A stretch of 5,163 nt of DNA from Bdellovibrionaceae bacterium UBA6776 (GCA_002453155.1 DKGG01000056.1:1-5163); one strand, 5' to 3'; positions 1 through 5,138 are shown, numbered from the stretch's first letter. Numbers and translations: made by a program. Notes: generated from the letters alone by a model not told the origin.

Positions 1-20
1 GAAGCAGGTACCTTTTGGCG
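1..20 (+). repeat. Dispersed repeat unit, partial copy 1 (cut by window edge)
   Basis: These 20 bases, GAAGCAGGTACCTTTTGGCG, are identical to 642-661 in the right arm of the palindromic copy at 588-664. Identity stops after position 20: here AAAAC follows, whereas GCGGA follows the central copy. This places one edge of the unit at the GGCG end. The other part of the unit lies outside the window, so it is unknown whether this copy also has an inverted partner. The secreted-protein gene starts 30 bases further on. Confidence 0.85.
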
Positions 21-50
21 AAAACAAAAATTGAAACACAGGGGGAAAAT

Positions 51-545
51 ATGATTGCACGCACATTGTTGTTTTTAGGCTTGATCGCACTTCCAGTTTT
101 AGGAAATGCATCACAGATGCCCGCTTCGAAAGATCCCTACATTCTTATGAGTGAGTACAAGCACTTCAAAGAGCTCTGCCAATCCTTAGAGCCCGATGGA
201 CTTGTGGGTGGATATGCCTATTTCAAGAAATTTGAAGGCTACGAACTTTTGTGGCATTTGGCTGACGACGAGTCCGGAGTCGATTTTATTCACATCTATG
301 TGGAAGACGAGGCCCCAAGTAAGGACTTCAGTGTAAAGTACTACCGAAGTCAGCAAATCCTCCCAGGCCGCACCGTTCTGCGTCGCTTTGTGGGTCCTAC
401 GCAAAATGGGTGGCGCAACGACACCATCGACTACATCACGGGCGACTATTTGGGCTCCCAAGGTGCCCCCTCACCGCGCATGAGCGATGGGAACCGAGCC
501 CTTCTTAAAGAGCTGGGCATCACCTTGCTCGAGCTGGATCTTTAA
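51..545 (+). CDS. Small secreted protein of unknown function
   Basis: This gene encodes 164 residues. The ATG at 51 is preferred because GGGGG at 41-45 lies five bases upstream and because residues 1-20 then form a good Sec signal peptide. That peptide has MIAR, a hydrophobic core to about residue 17, and a GNA cleavage site, so the mature protein would begin near Ser21. A longer frame can open at a TTG at 15, but that codon lies inside the dispersed repeat and would bury the signal peptide. The mature part is polar, rich in acidic and aromatic residues, and has a single Cys (43), so no intramolecular disulfide. There is no second membrane segment and no lipobox. The C-terminus (about 142-164) looks like an amphipathic helix. 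I recognise no family and assign no function beyond probable periplasmic or extracellular location. It sits alone between repeat copies at 1-20 and 588-664. No promoter is visible in the short upstream stretch. Confidence 0.8.
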   Translation: MIARTLLFLGLIALPVLGNASQMPASKDPYILMSEYKHFKELCQSLEPDGLVGGYAYFKKFEGYELLWHLADDESGVDFIHIYVEDEAPSKDFSVKYYRSQQILPGRTVLRRFVGPTQNGWRNDTIDYITGDYLGSQGAPSPRMSDGNRALLKELGITLLELDL

Positions 546-587
546 GAGCTCACCGCAAACTCCCAGCTCCTCCAGAGCGTCTTCGTT

Positions 588-664
588 CGCCGCCAAAAGG
601 TACCTGCTTCCTTTTCCGATATGCACCGCATATCGGAAAAGGAAGCAGGTACCTTTTGGCGGCG
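588..664. repeat. Perfect 37-bp inverted repeat (head-to-head dispersed repeat)
   Basis: The left arm at 588-624 is the exact reverse complement of the right arm at 628-664, with only ACC (625-627) between them. Each arm contains GGTACC next to GAAGCAGG and ends at the centre in GATATGC/GCATATC. One more A-T pair can form outside the arms (586/666) after a G-T wobble. The right arm shares 20 bases with 1-20 and 25 bases with 5139-5163, so the repeat unit is about 34 bp (628-661) and this copy is two units head to head, as in REP/BIME-type elements. As RNA it would form an almost uninterrupted 37-bp hairpin 43 bases after the stop of the secreted-protein gene. It has no T tract, so it does not look like a standard intrinsic terminator. 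Its role is unknown. Candidates are a non-autonomous mobile repeat, a 3' end stabiliser or an RNase III substrate. Confidence 0.95.
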
Positions 665-693
665 GAATTCTTTTACAAATCCAAGGTTTACGG

Positions 694-722
694 TTGACAT
701 AGCGCGCCAAAGCGCCTACTAC
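694..722 (+). promoter_or_regulatory. Candidate -35/-10 promoter upstream of the helicase
   Basis: A consensus TTGACA is at 694-699. After a 17-base spacer the -10 position reads TACTAC (717-722), a poor match with three of six bases. The spacer holds a GCGCC direct repeat (704-708 and 712-716). The -35 is convincing and the -10 is not, so this is only a candidate. The extended -10 at 741-749 is an alternative. Confidence 0.3.
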
Positions 723-740
723 GAGGGTCTCGTTCGAAGG

Positions 741-749
741 TGATCTAAT
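741..749 (+). promoter_or_regulatory. Candidate extended -10 element for the helicase gene
   Basis: TGATCTAAT fits the extended -10 pattern TGn followed by a hexamer matching TATAAT at five of six positions (TCTAAT, 744-749). No -35 is present at the right distance (721-726 reads ACGAGG), which extended -10 promoters tolerate. Transcription from here would begin near 756 and leave a leader of under 30 bases. It competes with the TTGACA-based candidate upstream; either or both could be used. Confidence 0.35.
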
Positions 750-776
750 TAAAGGCCTCTTTAAACGAAGAAGAGG
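749..776 (+). promoter_or_regulatory. Leader hairpin and ribosome binding site of the helicase gene
   Basis: TTAAAG (749-754) can pair with CTTTAA (759-764) around a GCCT loop. The ribosome binding site AGAGG (772-776) follows eight bases later and lies seven bases from the ATG at 784. A further small hairpin, ACGAG/CTCGT around GGT, is at 721-733. Some DEAD-box helicase genes are known to be controlled through leader RNA, but here only weak potential structures are visible. Regulation by them is inference. Confidence 0.35.
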
Positions 777-783
777 AATCCCC

Positions 784-2397
784 ATGACATTTAATGACTA
801 CAGTTTTGAACCCTCTGTAAAAAAGGGGCTCGAAGAGCTTGGCTTTACAACTCCAACTCCCATTCAATCAAAATCCATTCCGTTACTCCTCGAAGGAAAA
901 GACATCATTGGCTGCGCAGAAACCGGATCCGGAAAGACCGGCGCTTTCTCAATTCCGTTTTTCTCAAAGCTTGTGCAGGAGCCTGAAGCTACACTTCTTG
1001 TTTTAACTCCCACTCGCGAACTGGCTCAACAGGTGGGTGAGTTTTTCCGCAATCTTTCAAAATTTGAAACGTCAATCACAGTGACCAACATTGTTGGCGG
1101 CGTAGACATGCGCAAACAATTGCAAGCTTTAAAAAGAAAACCACGTGTTGTGGTTGGAACTCCTGGACGCGTGACCGATCACTTGCGACGGGGCACTTTA
1201 AATTTAAAAAATACCAAGTATTTGATTCTTGATGAAGGCGATCGAATGCTCGACATGGGATTTGCTCCTCAACTGGATGCCATCTTAAAGTTTCTTCCCA
1301 AGCAAAGACAGACTTGCCTTTTTACCGCCACATTGGCCCCAAAAGTAAAAGCTTTGGCCAATCAGTACTTGTCCAAACCTGTTCACGTTCAAGTGGGACA
1401 AACCTCCACTCCTGTTCAAAACATTCACCAACAAGTCATAGAGGTGGATGAAAAACACAAGAACGATGTGATCTTGGATGAACTCAATCAGAGAAAAGGA
1501 TCGATCATTATCTTTCTTCGCACCAAGAGAAGAACCGAAAGCCTTTACAAACACCTTCGCGATTACGGGTTCAAGGTGGATCACATTCATGGAGATCGCT
1601 CACAAGGCCAAAGAAGTACGGCTTTAAGACGTTTTCGAGATGGCGACAGTCGAATTCTTTGTGCAACAGATGTTGCGGCCAGAGGATTGGACATCCCTGC
1701 GGTCGAGCATGTCATCAACTACGACCTTCCAATGATGAAAGAAGATTACCTTCACCGCATTGGCCGAACCGCACGAAATGGCGCAAAAGGGGATGCCGTC
1801 AGTCTAGTTGCTCCTCAGCAAAGACGCGAGTGGATGTCCTTGGTCCAAGAATTTAAAATTGTGGGTGCAGACTTAGAAGTCGGCCCAAGGGGACGAGGCG
1901 GACCCAAAAAGAAGAATGATCGTCGTGGACCTTCTGGAAAATCCTTTTCCAATCGAAGTGGTGGCAAAAAATCTTTTCGCGAAGAGCGTGAAGAGACACC
2001 ACGTTTCAAAAAGAAGTCCGGAAGTTTTTCGAAATCAGAGCGACCGAGCTGGGATGACAACTCTGAAACTCCTCGCTTTAAGAAATCTTCAAAGCCATTT
2101 GCAAAACGCAGCCGCTCTTTTTCTGAAGAAGATGGCGAGTCGAAACGTTTTAGCTCGGGCCCGAAGAATAGTTCCCGCAAGGATTTCCGATCCTCTGAAG
2201 GCCGAGACAATTCTTCGGATTCAAGAGCCGGAAACAAAAAACGCGTTAAATTTAGTGGGAAAAAGAAGTCCCACTCTTCTTCCGAAGGTTCCTCCAACTC
2301 CACGTCCAAAAAATCTTCTTCTGGACGTCCTTGGACCAAGTCCAAGCCCAAGTTCGGAGGAAAGAAAAAGTCCACTTCAAAAAGGCGATCTTACTGA
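784..2397 (+). CDS. DEAD-box ATP-dependent RNA helicase, RhlE-like, with basic low-complexity tail
   Basis: A 537-residue cytoplasmic RNA helicase, expected to use ATP to unwind short RNA duplexes or remodel ribonucleoproteins in ribosome assembly or RNA decay. All core motifs are present in order: Q motif with Phe and Gln28 in TPTPIQ; motif I AETGSGKT (45-52); Ia PTRELA (76-81); GG (105-106); Ib TPGR (126-129); II DEGD (150-153); III TAT (181-183); IV around IIIF (about 241-244); V with TDVAARGLD (295-303); VI HRIGRTAR (324-331). Motifs II and III differ from the usual DEAD and SAT, but the ATPase residues D150, E151 and D153 remain. From about residue 367 the protein is a 170-residue Lys/Arg/Ser-rich, probably disordered tail with a 24-residue repeat, likely binding RNA non-specifically. 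The start is supported by AGAGG seven bases upstream and by the Q motif beginning at once. The RhlE-like assignment rests on general resemblance; other DEAD-box subfamilies are possible. The last codons form half of a terminator. Confidence 0.96.
   Translation: MTFNDYSFEPSVKKGLEELGFTTPTPIQSKSIPLLLEGKDIIGCAETGSGKTGAFSIPFFSKLVQEPEATLLVLTPTRELAQQVGEFFRNLSKFETSITVTNIVGGVDMRKQLQALKRKPRVVVGTPGRVTDHLRRGTLNLKNTKYLILDEGDRMLDMGFAPQLDAILKFLPKQRQTCLFTATLAPKVKALANQYLSKPVHVQVGQTSTPVQNIHQQVIEVDEKHKNDVILDELNQRKGSIIIFLRTKRRTESLYKHLRDYGFKVDHIHGDRSQGQRSTALRRFRDGDSRILCATDVAARGLDIPAVEHVINYDLPMMKEDYLHRIGRTARNGAKGDAVSLVAPQQRREWMSLVQEFKIVGADLEVGPRGRGGPKKKNDRRGPSGKSFSNRSGGKKSFREEREETPRFKKKSGSFSKSERPSWDDNSETPRFKKSSKPFAKRSRSFSEEDGESKRFSSGPKNSSRKDFRSSEGRDNSSDSRAGNKKRVKFSGKKKSHSSSEGSSNSTSKKSSSGRPWTKSKPKFGGKKKSTSKRRSY
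1993..2208 (+). repeat. Degenerate 24-residue tandem repeats in the helicase tail
   Basis: Within the helicase tail, three blocks begin exactly 24 residues (72 bases) apart: ETPRFKKKSGSF at residue 404, ETPRFKKSSKPF at 428 and ESKRF at 452. The first two blocks also share the following Lys/Ser/Phe pattern; the third is eroded. At DNA level the copies differ in synonymous sites (CCACGTTTC versus CCTCGCTTT), so the duplication is old and the protein pattern has been kept. The tail is otherwise a mix of charged and Ser residues with Phe about every dozen positions. Confidence 0.6.
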
Positions 2398-2407
2398 TCG
2401 CCTTTTT
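2379..2407 (+). terminator. Intrinsic terminator overlapping the helicase stop codon
   Basis: AAAAAGGCGATC (2379-2390) pairs perfectly with GATCGCCTTTTT (2396-2407) around a TTACT loop, giving a 12-bp stem that ends in a run of five T. The helicase stop TGA (2395-2397) straddles loop and stem, so the left arm encodes the last residues of the protein. A translating ribosome could cover the left arm and delay folding. The next gene begins only 19 bases after the stem, so this may attenuate rather than abolish its expression. Confidence 0.85.
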
Positions 2408-2426
2408 GGGATAAGAAAGGATTCTT

Positions 2427-2684
2427 ATGCGATACCGATCAGATGTTACAGATGAAGCTCAAGCGAAATTGGACGCTGAAATCCTTGAAGATCTAAAAAA
2501 AGAACACCTGCGAAAATCAAAATCTGTCCGCCGGTGGAATGCTGTTATCATCTGCTTTTTAATTCTTTTAATTCTCCTCGGCTGGGGTGGTTTTTTGAGC
2601 CTTGGCCACTTGGGAGGACTTTCATTGGTCACTCTTATTTTTCTTTCATACAAGTCTTTCAATCGCCGAAGCCTGTGGAAGTAG
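2427..2684 (+). CDS. Small two-helix inner-membrane protein, unknown function
   Basis: An 85-residue protein with a good ribosome binding site: AAAGGA, then five bases, then the ATG at 2427. Residues 1-38 are charged and helical (EILEDLKKEHLRKSKSVRR), probably cytoplasmic. Residues about 39-60 (starting NAVIICFLILLILLGW) and 63-78 (LGGLSLVTLIFLSY) are two hydrophobic segments joined by a very short turn, and a basic end (FNRRSLWK) follows. This predicts a helical hairpin with both ends in the cytoplasm. I recognise no family. It begins directly after the helicase terminator and no separate promoter was found, so it is likely expressed by read-through or from a promoter inside the helicase gene. 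Codon use and the ribosome binding site support a real gene. An overlapping - strand frame (2459-2710) has no such support. Confidence 0.75.
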   Translation: MRYRSDVTDEAQAKLDAEILEDLKKEHLRKSKSVRRWNAVIICFLILLILLGWGGFLSLGHLGGLSLVTLIFLSYKSFNRRSLWK

Positions 2685-2786
2685 CTCGCAAACAAAGACT
2701 CCACATCCAAAAAAATCTTTTACACGTTTCAGCTCGCACCATTCTGAGACACTAAGTGCGCATTAATTGATCGTCGTCATTCTTCA

Positions 2787-2816
2787 GAGGAATAAATAGG
2801 AGAAATTTATTCCCTC
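2787..2816 (+). promoter_or_regulatory. Leader hairpin with AGGAG in its loop, upstream of the propeller lipoprotein
   Basis: The gap 2685-2831 contains one clear structure. GAGGAATAAAT (2787-2797) pairs with ATTTATTCCCTC (2805-2816) with a single bulged C, around the loop AGGAGAA. The loop shows a perfect Shine-Dalgarno core (AGGAG, 2798-2802), yet no usable start codon lies at the right distance. The real ATG is at 2832, preceded only by weak AAAAG, and the frame has a TAA at 2820-2822. The hairpin may be part of the leader of the 2832 gene. It has no T tract, so it does not look like a terminator for the gene before it. No convincing promoter was found in the gap. Confidence 0.5.
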
Positions 2817-2831
2817 TCATAAAATAAAAGA

Positions 2832-4115
2832 ATGAAAAAGATCACGGTACGTCTGCAAATTATCGCTCTGCTTTTTATAAGCGGGGTCTTAACTTCCTGC
2901 GAAGCCCCTGAAAACTGCGACGCCGCATCCACATCAACTTGCACAGATTCCAGTGGCTCTTCGCCTTCCGAAAGCGACAGCTCTCCATCGGTAAATAACA
3001 ACTCCTCCATTAAAACGGACGGCTACATCGTCGAAATCCTTTCGGATGACGATGGAAACTACTTTGCCATCGGTTACTCTGGAGGTTTGGAAGTTTCCGG
3101 GTCCACCATCCGCACCGGGCCCCACGGGACCACAATTATGGGACAAAATGACGTTTTCGTTTCAAAATACGATTCCACAAATGAACTCAAGTGGACCAAA
3201 CTTCTAGGAACCAGTTCACAGGACTCTGTTTCTGCGGCAACACTCTCCATAGACAAGTCTTCCATAGTGTTGGTGGGAAGTGCCAATTGCAGTTGGTCCG
3301 GAGAGGACTCCTGCTTGGGCATTCAAAGAGGGTATGCCGCATTTTTTAAAATCTCAGATGGCTCGCTGACAAAGGTTCACTATTTTGGACCCAACAACGC
3401 CGTCATTGTTCCCCCAACAGGAATCAGTCAGCAACACAACACCTCTGTAAATGAAATTGCGAAAGATTCCTCGTCCTACTATGTGATTGGACAATCCAGT
3501 GCCGACATCTCTGGCTCGGGTCAGTCCGGCTACGGCGATGCCTTTATTGCAAAATTTAACGCCTCTGCTGTTCTCGACACCAAGGCGTCGGGGACAGCAA
3601 AAAACGAAAACCCTTATAAGCTTCGATGGAATGGTGGCAATTTGGTCTTCAATGTCCAATCGAACTCCTACAGCCCCACCAATTACTCTCTCGATCAGGC
3701 CAGCTTTTCGGATCAACTCAATTCCTTGTCCTATTCCACAGGGTCCACCGTCTCTGGCAGTGTTGCATCGAGCGTTTCTCAAACGACCACACAACATAGA
3801 CTGTACTTGCGACAGGCCACAGACACTTCAAGCAACCTATATGAAGCATCCATCAATTTAGGAGCAACCACTCTCACCGTCACAAAGAAAGACAGCTTCG
3901 GAAGCACTGTGTGGACCAAAACAATCGACACTTCCACGGAATCCCCCTCACCCATCCGGATTCTGGTTGAAGGAATCAGTGTTCTTCCCAATCAAGATGT
4001 TATTGTGGCGTTTCGAAAAGATTATGGATCCACACAGTCCGATGGCCGCAGCATATACAATTTTATTTGGAGAATGGATTCCAGTGGAGTTCAAAAGGAT
4101 CTTTTTCAATGGTAA
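2832..4115 (+). CDS. Outer-surface or periplasmic lipoprotein with SBBP-type beta-propeller repeats
   Basis: A 427-residue lipoprotein. Residues 1-22 are a signal peptide (MKK, hydrophobic 10-20) ending in the lipobox LTSC, so Cys23 would be lipidated. A flexible Ser-rich linker follows to about residue 61 and holds two more Cys (29, 37). The rest is built of blade-like units resembling SBBP beta-propeller repeats. One starts near residue 107 (DVFVSKYDSTNELKWTKLLG) and ends in a strand such as IVLVGSA. Further DAFIAKF-like units start near 166 (GYAAFF) and 233 (GYGDAF), and a final blade runs near the C-terminus (IYNFIWRMDSSG). Cys153 and Cys161 could form a disulfide. Such propellers usually bind proteins or sugars or act as envelope scaffolds; the ligand here is unknown and no catalytic residues were seen. 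The start is set by the signal peptide and an upstream in-frame stop, as the ribosome binding site is weak. A strong terminator follows, so it is probably transcribed alone. Confidence 0.88.
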   Translation: MKKITVRLQIIALLFISGVLTSCEAPENCDAASTSTCTDSSGSSPSESDSSPSVNNNSSIKTDGYIVEILSDDDGNYFAIGYSGGLEVSGSTIRTGPHGTTIMGQNDVFVSKYDSTNELKWTKLLGTSSQDSVSAATLSIDKSSIVLVGSANCSWSGEDSCLGIQRGYAAFFKISDGSLTKVHYFGPNNAVIVPPTGISQQHNTSVNEIAKDSSSYYVIGQSSADISGSGQSGYGDAFIAKFNASAVLDTKASGTAKNENPYKLRWNGGNLVFNVQSNSYSPTNYSLDQASFSDQLNSLSYSTGSTVSGSVASSVSQTTTQHRLYLRQATDTSSNLYEASINLGATTLTVTKKDSFGSTVWTKTIDTSTESPSPIRILVEGISVLPNQDVIVAFRKDYGSTQSDGRSIYNFIWRMDSSGVQKDLFQW

Positions 4116-4116
4116 C

Positions 4117-4154
4117 AAAAAGAGGAAAGACCTTTAAATCTTTCCTCTTTTTTT
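4117..4154. terminator. Bidirectional intrinsic terminator between convergent genes
   Basis: AAAAAGAGGAAAGA (4117-4130) pairs perfectly with TCTTTCCTCTTTTT (4139-4152) around an eight-base loop, and the T run continues to 4154. The stem starts two bases after the propeller lipoprotein stop (4113-4115) and lies 22 bases beyond the - strand stop at 4177-4179. The A run on the left arm becomes a T run on the - strand, so it can end transcription from both sides. Confidence 0.92.
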
Positions 4155-4176
4155 GAACCCTCTATGCCCTATGGGA

Positions 4177-4605
4177 CTACTCTTCGTATTCTGATGAAAT
4201 CACGATCATCGGAGACCCTTCACCGGCAACCACGGACCCGCAAGATTCCCCATGATAGCCTTTTTTCTCCATGGGAGTTCCCGTGTCGGAGTGTCGCGCA
4301 TAAAGAATGTACTCCCCTTCAAAAGGCTTCGCTGGATCCCCAGGTCGCATTTGATCCTCAGGTCGCAATCGGAATGTGACGGGATACTGAGGATGGTCGA
4401 TACGAATCACCGCGGCTGGAGGCGCTGACTCTTCACCCACCTTTTTTGCGAATACAAACAAAGCCCCATTGGGATTTGCCTTGGCCGCAATCTCCGTGGT
4501 CATATCCACCTTCCCTACAAAATTTTCGGAATCCGCTGCCCAGCCGATCGCAGGCAAACCCACTGCGCCCGCAAGCAATACCTTCAAAAGAAAAAGCTTT
4601 TTCAT
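4177..4605 (-). CDS. Secreted stand-alone CcmI/CycH C-terminal-like domain protein
   Basis: A 142-residue exported protein. The start at 4605 has an excellent ribosome binding site (AAGGAG at 4612-4617, six bases away) and gives a clear signal peptide (MKKLFLLKVLLAGAVGLPAIGWA), probably cut after Ala23. Residues about 29-140 resemble the periplasmic C-terminal domain of CcmI/CycH, the apocytochrome chaperone of cytochrome c maturation. They show VGKVDMTTEIAAK, then NGALFVFAKK, PPAAVIRI, PVTFRLRPEDQMRPG, YILYARHSDTGTP and a closing hydrophobic strand. Full CcmI proteins carry membrane helices and TPR repeats before this domain; here only the domain is present, behind its own signal peptide. 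Role in cytochrome maturation is therefore inference. A short internal duplication (LRPEDQ/MRPGDP) lies in the middle. One Cys is present near residue 124. It is separated from the - strand gene at 4805 by about 200 bases holding boxes and hairpins, so it likely has its own promoter. Confidence 0.85.
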   Translation of the reverse strand: MKKLFLLKVLLAGAVGLPAIGWAADSENFVGKVDMTTEIAAKANPNGALFVFAKKVGEESAPPAAVIRIDHPQYPVTFRLRPEDQMRPGDPAKPFEGEYILYARHSDTGTPMEKKGYHGESCGSVVAGEGSPMIVISSEYEE

Positions 4606-4657
4606 AAGGATCTCCTTTTTAAAAAGAAAACGTTCTGACGGATTTCAAAATGCAGGG

Positions 4658-4666
4658 AGTATGCCA
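4658..4666 (-). promoter_or_regulatory. Candidate extended -10 for the CcmI-like gene
   Basis: Read on the - strand, this is TGGCATACT: a TGn extension followed by CATACT, four of six matches to TATAAT. No good -35 lies upstream. Transcription would begin near 4650 and leave a leader of about 45 bases before the ATG at 4605. The paired GACAAAATGT boxes at 4707-4763 would then lie roughly 55-115 bases upstream of the start point, a common place for activator sites. Confidence 0.3.
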
Positions 4667-4706
4667 CGCTCAGAAGAGGTTAAAATTTAGAGCGCACCTC
4701 GTGGGA

Positions 4707-4763
4707 GACAAAATGTTTTTACGACTTCGCTATTTCAAATAGCGGTAATGACAAAATGTCTTT
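4707..4763. repeat. Paired GACAAAATGT boxes flanking a hairpin
   Basis: GACAAAATGT occurs at 4707-4716 and again at 4750-4759, 43 bases apart. The match extends to 13 of 14 bases (4707-4720 and 4750-4763) if the following T run is counted. The second copy reads GACAAAATGTC, a GACA/TGTC dyad. Between the boxes lies a 7-bp hairpin (4728-4744). The spacing is close to four helical turns, so both boxes would face the same side of DNA. They may be operator sites for the CcmI-like gene on the - strand, or a duplication around a small insertion. They lie within the 199-base gap 4606-4804, between two - strand genes. Confidence 0.55.
4728..4744. other. Short perfect hairpin CGCTATT/AATAGCG
   Basis: CGCTATT (4728-4734) and AATAGCG (4738-4744) form a 7-bp stem around TCA. 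It lies 60 bases beyond the stop of the - strand lipoprotein gene and could be the 3' end of its transcript. The - strand sequence after it is AAGTCGTAAAAA, without a T tract, so it is not a good intrinsic terminator. A second imperfect hairpin (GTCTT/AAGAC with bulged TT) spans about 4758-4779. Confidence 0.4.
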
Positions 4764-4804
4764 TCCCAAAAAGGAAGACTCTGCAGCTTGGCGTCCCTTT
4801 CAAA

Positions 4805-5059
4805 TTAACGGCGAGCCTTCTTTTTGGCGACACATTGAATTGCCCCCGCCCGAGGCAGACAAGTGACGTATTCACAGTTCCCCGCAACCACCTGTTTGCC
4901 GCTTTGAAATTCTGTGGGACACAGAGGCGCATCGTGAATGATGCCATTCAGTCCAAATTTCTTGCGCTCGGCTGGAGTCAAAGTGCGTTGCTGACTCACA
5001 CAACCAGCCACTCCCAAAACCATCCACCAAACTAAGACGCAAATCCACGGACATTTCAT
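4805..5059 (-). CDS. Small cysteine-rich lipoprotein, unknown function
   Basis: An 84-residue protein. Residues 1-19 form a signal peptide with an unusual aromatic core (PWICVLVWWMVLGVAG), ending in the lipobox-like VAGC with Cys20 as the lipidated residue. The mature part is about 65 residues with four more Cys (47, 62, 67, 76), enough for two disulfides, and a basic end (KKKARR). The pattern LNGIIHDAPLCP, then CEYVTCLP, then C suggests a compact disulfide-stabilised fold. I recognise no family. The ATG at 5059 is the only start available, since an in-frame stop lies at 5069-5071. No clear ribosome binding site precedes it, which lowers confidence. The overlapping longer - strand frame (4872-5123) lacks a signal peptide or other support. 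No promoter was resolved in the 80 bases between this gene and the repeat at 5139. Confidence 0.72.
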   Translation of the reverse strand: MKCPWICVLVWWMVLGVAGCVSQQRTLTPAERKKFGLNGIIHDAPLCPTEFQSGKQVVAGNCEYVTCLPRAGAIQCVAKKKARR

Positions 5060-5138
5060 GGGATGAGTTTAGTTCTTTGAAGGGCTTGGTTTCAAGGCTT
5101 CTAGGTGAAAGCTGCCAAGCCATGAACCTGGATGCGGC

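Noticed and set aside
588..664. Integron attC site
   Set aside because: The arms are perfect and uninterrupted, without the RYYYAAC/GTTRRRY core sites or the extrahelical bases expected of attC. No integrase is visible.
588..664. Intrinsic terminator of the secreted-protein gene
   Set aside because: The stem is far longer than usual and is followed by GAATTCTTTT rather than an immediate T tract, and the same unit occurs singly elsewhere.
1..664. CRISPR array from the repeated units
   Set aside because: The copies are far apart with unequal, gene-containing intervals, one copy is inverted, and there are no regular spacers or cas genes.
471..785. 104-residue - strand frame across the palindrome
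   Set aside because: It spans the repeat and the helicase promoter region and has no ribosome binding site or domain. It is open by chance.
1815..2375. 186-residue open frame on the - strand opposite the helicase tail
   Set aside because: It is the antisense reading of the Lys/Ser-rich coding tail, giving a Phe/Leu/Glu-rich low-complexity product. It lacks a ribosome binding site, and the + strand protein is clearly real.
1916..2455. 179-residue + strand frame overlapping the helicase tail
   Set aside because: It lies in another frame of the helicase tail and runs through the terminator. No ribosome binding site or recognisable domain is present.
2742..2764. Possible hairpin CGCAC/GTGCG near 2736-2760
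   Set aside because: The stem is only five pairs with a 16-base loop, which is expected by chance.
3354..3797. 147-residue - strand frame inside the propeller lipoprotein gene
   Set aside because: It is antisense to a gene with a good lipobox and blade repeats. It has no signal or upstream ribosome binding site.
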